The notes: generated by a model from the sequence alone, not told the origin. A stretch of DNA of 64,000 nucleotides from an uncultured Collinsella sp. (GCA_937950325.1 CALFDJ010000036.1:17787-81786), one strand, 5' to 3'. Positions 1 to 8,806 are shown, counted from the stretch's first letter. Numbers and translations are program-made.

Positions 1-987
1 ATCGCGTGCGTAGGGGAGCTCGGCTACCTCGTCCATCTCATCGGTGGTGAGCGTCGCCGATGGCGGGTTCTGCACCACATAGACGCTGTTGGGGTAGGGC
101 TCTACCAGGCGGTGTCCGGTGATGGGGTCCATATTCTGCTGCTGCACATTGAAGCTGCGTGCGTAGTTGAGCTTGTCGGCGGTAAGGTCGTCCCAGCTGG
201 GCAGCAGGTCGTAGTCGTAGACCTCGTCGAGCGAACCCGTGCGGTAAACGGTGCCATTGATATAGGTAATCTGGTCGACGGGCAGTCCCGCGTCGAGCGC
301 GTCGGCGATCTCGACGATTGCGTGCTCGCCCATGCCGTAGATGAGGATGTCGGCGCCCGAGTCGAGTAGTACCGAGCGCTTGAGCTTGTCCTGCCAGTAG
401 TCGTAGTGGGCCAGGCGGCGCAGGCTTGCCTCGATGCCGCCGATAATGATGGGAGCGTCCTTAAACGTCTGGCGGATGAGGTTGCCGTAGACCGTGACGG
501 CACGATTGGGGCGGTGACCTTCCTCGCCGCCGGGCGTGTAGGCATCGGTGTGGCGGCGGTGCTTGGTCACCGAATAGTGGTTGACCATGGAGTCCATGTT
601 ACCGGCGCTGACCAAAAAGCCCAGGCGCGGCTCGCCGAGCACGCTGATGCTGGCGGGGTCGGTCCAGTCGGGCTGGCAGATGATGCCCACCTTGTAGCCG
701 TGCGCGTCGAGGACGCGGCTGATAATGGCCATGCCAAAGCTGGGGTGGTCCACGTAGGCGTCGCCGCAGATGTAGACAAAGTCGCACTGGTCCCAACCGC
801 GCGCATCCATGTCGGCGCGGCTGACAGGGAGGAACTTATCGCGGCCCGGGCGCCAGGGGCGGACAGGCGCTGCCGGGGCATGAGTGGTGTGGCCGCTCTG
901 GGCCTTACCGCCGCGCTTTTGCTGCTGGCCCTGTTTGCCCTGCTGACTGCGCTGGTTGTTCTGAGCGTGCTGAGGCTTTTTTGCCAC
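1..987 (-). CDS. YgiQ family radical SAM protein, 3' end beyond window
   Basis: The reverse strand is open from a GTG at 985-987 to the window edge, giving the first 329 residues. The start has a GGGAGG ribosome site just upstream and begins MAKKPQHAQ, followed by a Q/K-rich basic stretch. The body contains GWDQCDFVYICGDAYVDHP, GYKVGIICQPDW, GNLIRQTF and GADILIYGMGEHA, all typical of the N-terminal UPF0313 domain of the YgiQ family. The radical SAM cysteine motif lies further downstream in this family, so it falls outside the window and cannot be checked. The biological reaction of YgiQ proteins is not established. It is divergent from the DUF1275 gene. The family call is firm; the C-terminus is unseen. 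Confidence 0.85.
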   Translation of the reverse strand, partial: MAKKPQHAQNNQRSQQGKQGQQQKRGGKAQSGHTTHAPAAPVRPWRPGRDKFLPVSRADMDARGWDQCDFVYICGDAYVDHPSFGMAIISRVLDAHGYKVGIICQPDWTDPASISVLGEPRLGFLVSAGNMDSMVNHYSVTKHRRHTDAYTPGGEEGHRPNRAVTVYGNLIRQTFKDAPIIIGGIEASLRRLAHYDYWQDKLKRSVLLDSGADILIYGMGEHAIVEIADALDAGLPVDQITYINGTVYRTGSLDEVYDYDLLPSWDDLTADKLNYARSFNVQQQNMDPITGHRLVEPYPNSVYVVQNPPSATLTTDEMDEVAELPYARD

Positions 988-1240
988 GATCCCTCCCGGT
1001 GTTTGTATGCTGCACGTAATTGTAACCAGTCTTTTTGGGACGGGGCTAAAAAGACTGGTGGAGTACACGAGCTGGCGGATCGGCGTGTCGATGCGGGTGT
1101 TGTTTGTTTCCAGACTGTGTATCCCTGTGTCGAAGGGGTCGTCTCGCGCGCACGCCATGTTGTCAATGGGTTACAGTATGAACGGCGGCTATGTTTCCGC
1201 CAACGCACGAGAGAGTCGTCAACAAGGAGGATGCACGACG

Positions 1241-1957
1241 ATGCAGCGTGCCAAACAGATATCGGAGTCTATTGAGCTGGGCATCATCTTGGCGCTCGCC
1301 GGTGGCTTTATGGACGTGTATTCGTACATTGGGCGCGACCATGTTTTCGCCAACGCGCAAACAGGCAACATCCTGCTCGTGGGAGTGAGCATCTCGGAGG
1401 GCAACTGGGCACTTGCGGGGCGCTACTTCTTCCCTGTGGTGTCGTTTGCCGTGGGTATTATGCTTGCCGATCTGGTACACGAGCGGTTTGGCAGCGTGAT
1501 CCACTGGCGTCAGGTGACGGTGTTCTTTGAAGCCGTCATCTTGCTGGGCGTGAGCTTTATCCCCGGTGGCGGTTACAACCTGCTCGCCAACTGCCTCACC
1601 TCTTTTGCCTGCGGCATGCAAGTCGAGAGCTTCCGCAAGATCCACGGTCACGGCATCGCTACGACCATGTGCATCGGCAACTTGCGCAACGCGCTGCAAA
1701 ACGTGGACGATTACATCATCACCCACAGGCGCGGCTTTTTGGAAAACGGCCTGCTGTACTTTGGCGTGATCTTTACCTTTGTGTTTGGCGCCGTGTTGGG
1801 CAACTGGTGTATTGAACGCATGGGCCTGCATGCCATCGTCGTGGCGAGCTTGCTGCTGTTTGTCGCGTTTGCCATCATGTTCATCGACCGCGAGCGCGAC
1901 TTGCGCTTACGCTGGAAGGTTGCGGCCGAGGCTTGGAAAGAGGGCTGCCGAAAGTAA
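1241..1957 (+). CDS. DUF1275 (YoaK-type) integral membrane protein
   Basis: This encodes a 238-residue membrane protein with about six hydrophobic segments, starting MQRAKQISESIELG. The DUF1275 signature GGFMDVYSYIGRDHVFANAQ lies near residues 20-40 and is followed by TGNILLVG. The reading frame stays open further upstream, but the ATG at 1241 is chosen because AAGGAGG at 1224-1230 sits ten bases before it and family similarity begins there. DUF1275 proteins are thought to be transporters or permease-like proteins, but no substrate is known. A strong terminator follows immediately, so the gene is probably monocistronic. Confidence 0.85.
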   Translation: MQRAKQISESIELGIILALAGGFMDVYSYIGRDHVFANAQTGNILLVGVSISEGNWALAGRYFFPVVSFAVGIMLADLVHERFGSVIHWRQVTVFFEAVILLGVSFIPGGGYNLLANCLTSFACGMQVESFRKIHGHGIATTMCIGNLRNALQNVDDYIITHRRGFLENGLLYFGVIFTFVFGAVLGNWCIERMGLHAIVVASLLLFVAFAIMFIDRERDLRLRWKVAAEAWKEGCRK

Positions 1958-1960
1958 CCG

Positions 1961-2000
1961 ATTGCGGCAAAGGGGCTGTTCCTTTGCCGCAATATTTTTC
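1961..2000 (+). terminator. Rho-independent terminator after the DUF1275 gene
   Basis: A perfect 13-bp stem (1961-1973 with 1981-1993) encloses a 7-base loop and is followed by ATTTTTC. It starts three bases after the DUF1275 stop codon. Confidence 0.85.
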
Positions 2001-2007
2001 ATCATCT

Positions 2008-2066
2008 GTTGAAACGCTTTAACACTTTTGACGTTCTCACGCGTTTTTTGTTTCAAAAGCGTTAGG
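2008..2066 (+). promoter_or_regulatory. Candidate LacI-family-like operator pair upstream of the alcohol dehydrogenase
   Basis: GTTGAAACGCTTTAAC at 2008-2023 is an imperfect dyad (12 of 16 positions) with the CG-centred look of LacI-family operators. A related site, GTTTCAAAAGCGTTAGG, lies inverted at 2050-2066. They share the 8-bp arms AACGCTTT and AAAGCGTT. Carbon-source control of the dehydrogenase is inferred; no LacI-family regulator gene is in the window. Confidence 0.35.
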
Positions 2067-2122
2067 ATGGGACTTATAGCGCGGGGCGTAATGGGTGCCC
2101 CGCACACGATGGGAGGCTATCA

Positions 2123-3289
2123 ATGGCTAATCGTTTCGTTCTCAATACCATCTCTTATCATGGTTCCGGCGCCATCAAGGAGATCCCCGGCGAGCTCCAG
2201 CGTCGCGGCTACAAGAAGATCTTCGTCTGCTCCGACCCCGATCTGGTCAAGTTTGGCGTTACCGCTAAGGTGACCGATGAGCTCGATGCCGCCGGCATCG
2301 CTTGGAGCCTCTACTCCGAGATCAAGCCCAACCCCACCATCCAGAACGTCAAGGACGGCGTCGAGGCCTTCAAGGCCGCCGAGGCTGACGCTATCGTGAC
2401 CATTGGTGGCGGCTCCTCCATGGACACCGCTAAGGCCATCGGCATTATTATCAACAACCCCGAGTTCGCCGATGTCCGCAGCCTCGAGGGCGTTGCTCCC
2501 ACTAAGAACCACGCCGTGTTCACCATCGCCGTGCCGACGACCGCCGGTACCGCCGCTGAGGTGACCATCAACTACGTCATCACCGACCCCGAGAAGGTCC
2601 GCAAGTTCGTGTGCGTCGACACCAACGATGCCCCCGAGGTTGCTGTCGTCGATCCCGACATGATGGCTTCCATGCCTGCCGGCCTGACCGCTTCCACTGG
2701 CATGGACGCTCTGACCCACGCCATCGAGGGCTACACCACCAAGGGCGCTTGGGAGCTCTCCGACATGTTCCACTTTGAGGCTATTAAGCTGATCAGCGAG
2801 AACCTGCGCGACTCTGTCGCCGAGGCCAAGTCCGGTCAGCCCGGCTCCGGCCGCGAGGGCATGGCTCTTGGCCAGTATGTCGCCGGCATGGGCTTCTCCA
2901 ATGTTGGCCTGGGCATCGACCACGCCATGGCTCACACCCTGTCCGCTCACTACGACACCCCGCACGGCGTCGCCTGCGCCATGCTGCTGCCGATTGCCAT
3001 GGAGTTCAACAAGCCGGTTTGCGCCGAGCGCCTGGCCAAGGTTGCCGTTGCCATGGGCGTTGACACCACGGGCATGAGCACCGACGAGGCCGCCGACGCC
3101 GCCATCGCCGCCGTCAAGCAGCTCTCCGCCGACGTGAACATCCCGCACGTCTGCGAGGCCATGAAGGCTGACGAGATCGAGGTCCTGGCCAAGGACGCCA
3201 TGGCCGACGCCTGCTTCCCGGGTAACCCGCGCGAGGCGACGCTCGACGACGTCATCGAGCTCTTCAAGAAGATCTGCCCGGCTGCCTAG
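2123..3289 (+). CDS. fucO: Iron-containing alcohol dehydrogenase, FucO (lactaldehyde reductase)-like
   Basis: This 388-residue protein matches group III iron-dependent alcohol dehydrogenases and is closest, from memory, to E. coli FucO (383 residues). Shared stretches include NNPEFADVRSLEG, PTTAGTAAEVTINYVITD and GQYVAGMGFSNVGLG. The dinucleotide-binding GGGS motif is at residues 95-98. The expected metal ligands are all present: D195, H199, H267 and H281. FucO interconverts lactaldehyde and 1,2-propanediol using NAD(H), and related enzymes act on 1,3-propanediol or butanol, so the exact substrate is open. GGGAGG at 2110-2115 precedes the ATG. It is flanked by two terminators and so is transcribed alone. 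Confidence 0.85.
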   Translation: MANRFVLNTISYHGSGAIKEIPGELQRRGYKKIFVCSDPDLVKFGVTAKVTDELDAAGIAWSLYSEIKPNPTIQNVKDGVEAFKAAEADAIVTIGGGSSMDTAKAIGIIINNPEFADVRSLEGVAPTKNHAVFTIAVPTTAGTAAEVTINYVITDPEKVRKFVCVDTNDAPEVAVVDPDMMASMPAGLTASTGMDALTHAIEGYTTKGAWELSDMFHFEAIKLISENLRDSVAEAKSGQPGSGREGMALGQYVAGMGFSNVGLGIDHAMAHTLSAHYDTPHGVACAMLLPIAMEFNKPVCAERLAKVAVAMGVDTTGMSTDEAADAAIAAVKQLSADVNIPHVCEAMKADEIEVLAKDAMADACFPGNPREATLDDVIELFKKICPAA

Positions 3290-3345
3290 CCTCGTTTGGT
3301 GTTCTTTCGCCTGTAGGTGTGCGGTCGCTTTTTGACTTGCCGCTG

Positions 3346-3377
3346 GCCCCGCCGTGCTACGCACGGCGGGGCTTTTT
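3346..3377 (+). terminator. Rho-independent terminator after the alcohol dehydrogenase
   Basis: A perfect 12-bp GC-rich stem (3346-3357 with 3361-3372) has a TAC loop and is followed by TTTTT. Confidence 0.92.
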
Positions 3378-3434
3378 GTGCTGCGTCGATGCCCTGAGGC
3401 GGACAAAACCAAGGCGTACTGCCCGCTGCGGATA

Positions 3435-3476
3435 GGTGGTGCACTTCCCTGCGTGCATTTTTGGGAGTATTCAACA
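3435..3476 (-). repeat. 42-nt hairpin-forming intergenic repeat, copy A
   Basis: Read on the minus strand this copy starts TGTTGAATACTCC, then has TGCACG, and ends CACC. Copy B at 3663-3704 has the same order and length on the plus strand; 26 of 42 positions agree. The stem base CCC/GGG here is replaced by CCG/CGG in copy B, so a small hairpin is kept. The 607-bp gap at 3290-3896 holds no convincing gene. Confidence 0.45.
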
Positions 3477-3662
3477 AGCTCTTAAAAATGCATAACGTTG
3501 TGAATGGGCGGTAGTGATCCGCAGGCGCCCATCGACAGCCATTGTGGGCGGGCTATCGATGAGTGGAGGGGGTTGTTACTGAGTTTCTGCTTTGCGACGA
3601 CCTGCAACACTGCTGTAACCGCGTCGTTTTGTCGTTCGTGATGGGGCCGTTGGGGCCCACGG

Positions 3663-3704
3663 TGCTGAATACTCCGTTTTTTGCACGGTCCAAGGTGGGG
3701 CACC
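3663..3704 (+). repeat. 42-nt hairpin-forming intergenic repeat, copy B
   Basis: This starts TGCTGAATACTCC, has TTTTTTGCACGG in the middle and ends GGGGCACC. It is inverted relative to copy A at 3435-3476. The conserved outer parts and changed but still pairing inner parts suggest a repeated structural element and not chance similarity. Confidence 0.45.
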
Positions 3705-3779
3705 CTGAGACGAAGCAAAAAGATGCCTCATTTCTATGCAAATACCAATAGGATTTATGCAAGATTGAGATTGTAAACC

Positions 3780-3847
3780 GTGCACGTGCACAAAACCGGT
3801 GCGGGGACGTCTGGAGGCGGCTCGGCTCCTGGGGCATTGCACGTGCA
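3780..3847 (+). promoter_or_regulatory. Two TGCACGTGCA palindromes upstream of the M42 peptidase
   Basis: The perfect 12-bp palindrome GTGCACGTGCAC is at 3780-3791. Its 10-bp core TGCACGTGCA recurs at 3838-3847, 57 bp further on. Each copy is followed by a similar A/G-rich motif (AAAACCGGT and GAACGGTTAAAAT). The second copy is about 50 bp before the peptidase start and next to a -10-like TAAAAT at 3855-3860. This is a candidate operator pair for an unknown regulator. Confidence 0.4.
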
Positions 3848-3896
3848 GAACGGTTAAAATCGGGACTCGGTCTTAGTTTTACTTGGAAGGATGCAT

Positions 3897-4940
3897 ATGA
3901 CTTCTAATATTGATGCTTCTCTAGAGGAGACGCTCTCCTATATCGCAGGACAGCTTAAGACGCTGACTTCTATTGCTTCGCCTACCGGCTATACCCGTGC
4001 GGCGACTGATTATCTGATGGAGACCCTGCGCGATATGGGGTTTGGGCCTGAGCGTTCTAATAAGGGTAACGTGCTCGTTGAGCTTGGCGGCGAGGGCGAG
4101 CCGCTCGTACTGGCGAGCCATGTCGATACCCTAGGCGCCATGGTGCGTTCCATTAAGGACAATGGCCGCCTGCGCCCCACGACGCTCGGTGGGCATCAGT
4201 GGTCTACGGCCGATGGCGAGAACTGCACCGTCTACACGCGCGACGGCAATGTCTACACGGGCGTGGTTCTTAACACCGAGCCTTCGGCGCACGTGGCCGA
4301 CGAGCCGGTCAAGACCATCGAGAAGAACATGGAGATCTTGCTCGACGAGAACGTCGACAGCAAGGACGATGTGCTCGAGCTGGGTATTCAGACCGGCGAC
4401 ATCATCGCTATGGATCCTCGCACGACGGTGACGGAGAGCGGCTACATTAAGAGCCGCTTCCTGGATGACAAGCTATCGGCCGCCATTTTGTTGGGCTTGG
4501 CGCGTGCCGTCGCCGCTGGCGAGGTGACGCTTTCGCGTAAGGTTTCGCTGCTCTTTACCGTGTACGAGGAGGTGGGCCACGGCGGCGCCTTCGTGCCGGC
4601 CGACACGCGCGAGATGATCAGCGTTGACATGGGCTGCGTGGGCGACGACCTAGGCTGCACCGAGCACATGGTGTCGATCTGCGCCAAGGATTCGGGCGGT
4701 CCGTACAACTACGACCTGGTGACGGCGCTGTCCAATATCGCGCGCGAGCTTGAGCTCGATTACGCTATCGACGTGTATCCGCATTACGGTTCGGACGTCG
4801 AAGCCACGCTCTCTGCCGGCTACGACATTCGCCATGGTCTGATCGGCCCCGGCGTGTATGCGAGCCACAACTACGAGCGTAGCCACATGGACGGCGTGCG
4901 CAACACCTTCGAGCTCGTCCGCGCCTACGTACAGCGCTAG
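3897..4940 (+). CDS. M42 family metallopeptidase (aminopeptidase)
   Basis: This 347-residue protein is a member of the M42 di-metal aminopeptidases, cytosolic enzymes that trim N-terminal residues from peptides. The metal ligands expected in the family can be seen: H75 and D77 in ASHVDTLG, D190/D191 in FLDDK, the catalytic pair E224-E225 in YEEVGHGG, D244 and H324 in YASHNYE. An earlier in-frame ATG at 3891 touches the GGAAGG ribosome site (3885-3890), so the ATG at 3897 is preferred, with six bases of spacing. Candidate operators lie upstream. Substrate preference within M42 (glutamyl, aspartyl or broad) cannot be read from the sequence. Confidence 0.88.
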   Translation: MTSNIDASLEETLSYIAGQLKTLTSIASPTGYTRAATDYLMETLRDMGFGPERSNKGNVLVELGGEGEPLVLASHVDTLGAMVRSIKDNGRLRPTTLGGHQWSTADGENCTVYTRDGNVYTGVVLNTEPSAHVADEPVKTIEKNMEILLDENVDSKDDVLELGIQTGDIIAMDPRTTVTESGYIKSRFLDDKLSAAILLGLARAVAAGEVTLSRKVSLLFTVYEEVGHGGAFVPADTREMISVDMGCVGDDLGCTEHMVSICAKDSGGPYNYDLVTALSNIARELELDYAIDVYPHYGSDVEATLSAGYDIRHGLIGPGVYASHNYERSHMDGVRNTFELVRAYVQR

Positions 4941-4948
4941 CGATGCAG

Positions 4949-4984
4949 CGGCCTCGGCTGATACGGCAGTACCGACCGAGGCCG
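4949..4984 (+). terminator. Hairpin after the M42 peptidase, possible terminator
   Basis: A 9-bp stem (CGGCCTCGG at 4949-4957 with CCGAGGCCG at 4976-4984) has an 18-base loop. It is followed only by TCCTCTCT, so termination is uncertain. Confidence 0.4.
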
Positions 4985-4995
4985 TCCTCTCTAAG

Positions 4996-5058
4996 TTGCG
5001 GTGAAATAGGGACTGTTTGGCGGTTTTAAACGCTTAAACAGTCCCTATTTCACCGCAA
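4996..5058. repeat. 63-bp palindromic extragenic element, copy 1
   Basis: Two perfect 23-bp arms (4996-5018 and 5036-5058) flank a 17-base loop. The arm begins TTGCGGTGAAATA and ends GGACTGTTT. It lies between the convergent M42 peptidase and mnmA. A second copy is at 16035-16097 in the opposite orientation, with the same arm and loop lengths. No T-tract follows on either strand, so it is better described as a REP- or MITE-like repeat than as a plain terminator. Confidence 0.85.
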
Positions 5059-5076
5059 TTTATGAAGGGGATGGGG

Positions 5077-6177
5077 CTACTTAAGTGCGCCGGTCACCGT
5101 GCCGCCGCCGAGGACGATGTCGCCGCGGTAGACGACGACTGCCTGGCCGGGGGCGATGGCTCGCTGCGGCTCGTCAAAGGTCAGCAGCATTTGTCCGTCG
5201 GCGCCACGTGTAAGGGTCGCCGCCTGGTCCTTTTGACGGTAGCGGTACTTGGCACCCACGCGAATGCCGCCGGCATTGAGCTCGGCCTCCATGCGCTCTG
5301 CCGGCGCGCTCCAAATCCAGTCGTTGGCCGTGAGCGCTGTGGCAGCCAGGTCCTCGGCTTCGCCCAGATGCACGGTGTTGCTGGCGGCGTCGACGCCCGT
5401 TACGTACACGGGATGCGCCATCGCGACGCCCAGGCCCTTGCGTTGGCCGATGGTATAGCGCAGCGTGCCGTTGTGGCGTCCGACCACGCTGCCGTCGCGC
5501 CATACGATATCGCCCGGCGTAGTGGGATGTCCGCACCGACGCTCGATATAGCCCGCGTAGTCGCCGTCAGGAATAAAGCAGATGTCCTCGCTTTCGGCCT
5601 TCTTGGCGTTGATGAAGCCCTGCTCGGCGGCAATGCGGCGCACATCGTGCTCCTTGTCCAGGCCTGCCAGCGGAAAGATCGTGCGCGACAGTCGTTCTTG
5701 CGTGAGCGAATACAAAAAGTAACTCTGGTCCTTTTTGGGGTCCTCGCCGCGATGCAGCTGCCAGGTGCCGTCGGGCGCCTGGCTCGTTTTGGCATAGTGG
5801 CCCGTGGCGATGAAGTCGCAGCCCATGTCGAGTGCCGCATCGAGCAGCGCGCCAAACTTAACATGGCGGTTGCAGATGATGCACGGATTGGGCGTCAACC
5901 CTTCCTGGTAGGCAGTCGCGAAGCGCTCGATAACGTTGCGGTCGAAGGTCTGCTGCAGGTCGAGCACATGGTGGGGTATCCCCAGACGATCGGCGACGGC
6001 CTTTGCATCGGCGATGTCGCGGTCGACCTTACTCATGCCCGCGATGGGATCGGGCGCGGGGCAGGTGAGGCGCATGGTGGCACCGACACATTCGTAACCC
6101 TGACTTTTGAGCAGATACGCGGTCACGCTGGAATCGACGCCGCCGCTCATGGCGACGAGCACGCGCTTATTGTGCAT
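5077..6177 (-). CDS. mnmA: tRNA-specific 2-thiouridylase MnmA
   Basis: This 366-residue protein adds sulfur to U34 of Lys, Glu and Gln tRNAs, using ATP to adenylate the base. The PP-loop SGGVDSS is at residues 11-17. The two catalytic cysteines are in NPCIICN (about residue 100) and SEDICFIP (about residue 200), and ATGHYAK and KKDQSYFLY are further family motifs. The length is normal. AAGGAG lies eight bases before the ATG. No iscS-like desulfurase gene is adjacent here; cysK is the upstream neighbour on the same strand, but a strong terminator separates them, so mnmA is probably transcribed on its own. Confidence 0.96.
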   Translation of the reverse strand: MHNKRVLVAMSGGVDSSVTAYLLKSQGYECVGATMRLTCPAPDPIAGMSKVDRDIADAKAVADRLGIPHHVLDLQQTFDRNVIERFATAYQEGLTPNPCIICNRHVKFGALLDAALDMGCDFIATGHYAKTSQAPDGTWQLHRGEDPKKDQSYFLYSLTQERLSRTIFPLAGLDKEHDVRRIAAEQGFINAKKAESEDICFIPDGDYAGYIERRCGHPTTPGDIVWRDGSVVGRHNGTLRYTIGQRKGLGVAMAHPVYVTGVDAASNTVHLGEAEDLAATALTANDWIWSAPAERMEAELNAGGIRVGAKYRYRQKDQAATLTRGADGQMLLTFDEPQRAIAPGQAVVVYRGDIVLGGGTVTGALK

Positions 6178-6206
6178 GGGGAGGTTCTCCTTGGTGGCAT
6201 GTGGCC

Positions 6207-6245
6207 AAAAAAGAAAAGCGGCGCGGGAGGCTGGTTCCGCGCCGC
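6207..6245 (-). terminator. Rho-independent terminator after cysK
   Basis: On the minus strand a 9-bp stem GCGGCGCGG/CCGCGCCGC (6218-6226 with 6237-6245) is followed by TTTTCTTTTTT. It lies between the cysK stop and the mnmA start. Confidence 0.88.
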
Positions 6246-6358
6246 AGACATTGTAGCAAGTTCGGGCGTCCTGTGGGACACCCTGTTGGGATGAGCTCAG
6301 GCTGCCAGAAGAGAGGGGAGACCGGCGTGCCTTGGACTCGTTCTAAGAACGAGAAGCT

Positions 6359-7297
<939 letters not shown>

Positions 7298-7404
7298 GGT
7301 GAACCTCCAAAGTGTTCAAATGACTGGATACCGTGTGGTTTTACGGTGTGTGTAGCAGCGGAACCCACAAACCTTATGGGTTGTTCGTTTTGCTGTTGGC
7401 AAGC

Positions 7405-7433
7405 ATAGTAGACAGTAAAGCCTAGTAACGCAA
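7405..7433 (-). promoter_or_regulatory. cysK promoter with an embedded dyad (candidate Rrf2 operator)
   Basis: On the minus strand TTGCGT (-35, 7428-7433) and TACTAT (-10, 7405-7410) are separated by exactly 17 bases. A 22-bp imperfect dyad at 7406-7427 (TAGTAGAC and GCCTAGTA arms, 14 of 22 symmetric positions) covers the spacer and most of the -10, an ideal place for repression. Confidence 0.6.
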
Positions 7434-7550
7434 TAGGAAATAGAAGATTATTACGAGTCGATTAACCATCTTGACCGGAACGGGTATTTTCAAAACCAAT
7501 TTTTCGGCTAGAATTTCTACGGACTAAATGACCGAAAGGCAGCACTATAC

Positions 7551-7979
7551 ATGTTGGTTTCTACTAAGGGCAGATATGCCCTGCGCGTTATGGTCGACCT
7601 GGCCGAGCACCAGGCGGCCGGCCGCATCCCGCTCAAAGAGATCGCGGCGCGACAGGGGATTTCCGAGAAATATCTCGAGAACATCTTGGCTACGCTCGTG
7701 CGCGCCAACATGCTTTCGGGCATGCGTGGCAAGGGCGGCGGCTATGTGCTCACGCGCCCGCCCGAGCAGTACACGGTGGGCGAGATCCTGCGCCTGACCG
7801 AGGGCAGTCTGGCGCCGGTCGCCTGCCTGGATGGCGACTGCAAGGGCTGCTCGCGTTCGGATGAGTGCCCCACGCTCGACGTGTGGAAGAACCTGGACAA
7901 GCTCATCAACGACTACCTCGACGGTGTGACGCTTGATCAACTTGTCGCTCCCAACCATGGCTACGACTACGTCATCTAA
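7551..7979 (+). CDS. Rrf2 family transcriptional regulator (IscR/CymR-like)
   Basis: This 142-residue winged-helix regulator starts MLVSTKGRYALRVMVDLAEH, the standard Rrf2 opening. The recognition helix region is around KEIAARQGISEKYLENIL, followed by the wing GKGGGYVL. Four cysteines lie in the C-terminal region with spacing C-x5-C-x2-C-x5-C (ACLDGDCKGC, DECP), which could bind an Fe-S cluster as in IscR, although the spacing is not identical to IscR. A -10-like TAGAAT at 7509-7514 precedes the gene. It is divergent from cysK, suggesting it controls sulfur assimilation or Fe-S homeostasis. IscR-like versus CymR-like cannot be settled from the sequence. Confidence 0.88.
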   Translation: MLVSTKGRYALRVMVDLAEHQAAGRIPLKEIAARQGISEKYLENILATLVRANMLSGMRGKGGGYVLTRPPEQYTVGEILRLTEGSLAPVACLDGDCKGCSRSDECPTLDVWKNLDKLINDYLDGVTLDQLVAPNHGYDYVI

Positions 7980-8040
7980 CCCACACCTGCATTTGGGGAC
8001 GGGGTGGAAATGGTAGATTCTCTCGCCCTTTGAGACTTGA

Positions 8041-8085
8041 AAAATAAGAAGGCCGCCCATTTTTGCGATGGGCGGCCTTCGTTTT
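8041..8085 (+). terminator. Bidirectional terminator between the Rrf2 gene and the holin-like gene
   Basis: A perfect 13-bp stem (8048-8060 with 8068-8080) and 7-base loop is followed by GTTTT on the plus strand and by TTATTTT on the minus strand. It sits between two convergent genes. Confidence 0.9.
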
Positions 8086-8116
8086 GGGTCGATATGACGG
8101 TTCGTATTGAACAGTT

Positions 8117-8482
8117 CTAGCCCTCGGCGATGCTGTCGAGAATGCTGCGCATGACGGATACCAGGATGCTGCCCATAAAGGCCGATCCAAAGCTGGCGAT
8201 GGAGATGCCCGCGCCCAGCAGATTGACCGACAGGTAGCTGGCCAGCTCGAGCATAAAGCTGTTGACTACGAGCTGAAAAATACCAAGCGTAATAATAGTG
8301 AGCGGCAGTGAGATGACCGTCAGGAACGGCTTGACGAGCGAATCGACGATGTTGAGGAACAGTCCCACAAAGGCGAAACAGACCCAGGCCTCGGCAAAAC
8401 CGAAGGGCTGGATGCCGGGGACGAGGAACGTGGCGATCGCGATGGCGATCGAAGTAAAGAGCCAGTTAAGCATAAAGCGCAT
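8117..8482 (-). CDS. 4-TM phage-holin-family (superfamily IV) membrane protein
   Basis: This 121-residue protein has four hydrophobic segments and starts MRFMLNWLFTSIAIAIATF. The central NIVDSLVKPFLTVISLPLT and the following LGIFQLVVNSFML match the small membrane family named after a mycobacterial 4-TM phage holin (PF04020), also called YvlD-like. These proteins are common chromosomal genes and not phage markers; their function is unknown, with envelope stress suggested in some Bacillus members. AAAGGAC lies upstream of the ATG. The gene converges on the Rrf2 gene. Confidence 0.82.
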   Translation of the reverse strand: MRFMLNWLFTSIAIAIATFLVPGIQPFGFAEAWVCFAFVGLFLNIVDSLVKPFLTVISLPLTIITLGIFQLVVNSFMLELASYLSVNLLGAGISIASFGSAFMGSILVSVMRSILDSIAEG

Positions 8483-8806
8483 GGTAGGGGTCCTTTCTTG
8501 CGCGGGGAGAGTTGGCGTCGCGTGAAGCGGCTTGCGGCGGCGACCTAGATGGTTGCGCGGGCGCGCCGCGGTGTTTGGGCGCCCATTGTCTCAAATATTC
8601 GTGGAGCTTACGTGCGCATTCGGTTTCTAAACGGCGTTCGTCCTGAAAAACGCGCCGCTGGCAGAGAGTCTTGTCGCTTTAGTTTGGTGGTGTGCTACAC
8701 TGCTACGGGCAAAAGCCACAGGCGTTGCCCTATTGCATAGAACGGGCGAACGATGCCCGATGTCAGTATCAACTTCGATGCCTTTTGGCGGGTTTGGCGG
8801 TGATCG
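8483..8806. other. Intergenic region between divergent holin-like and yerC-like genes
   Basis: No convincing gene is seen in these 324 bases. A weak plus-strand promoter may be TTGTCG (8671-8676) with TACACT (8696-8701), spacing 19. Small hairpins just before the yerC-like gene (GGGCAA/TTGCCC and GGGC/GCCC) might shape its leader. Confidence 0.4.

Noticed and set aside
406..1275. A plus-strand open frame across the YgiQ gene start
   Set aside because: The minus-strand frame has clear YgiQ family text, while this frame is low-complexity and ends inside the DUF1275 gene.
7983..8030. GGGGACGGGGTGGAAATGG stretch resembling an intergenic repeat
   Set aside because: Only one copy is present in the window and no inverted partner was found.
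8117..8482. Holin-named gene as a prophage marker
   Set aside because: This 4-TM family is a common chromosomal gene, and no other phage gene is nearby.
8700..8806. Leader peptide or T-box for the TrpR-like gene
   Set aside because: The small hairpins there lack a T-box motif, Trp codon run or terminator/antiterminator pair.
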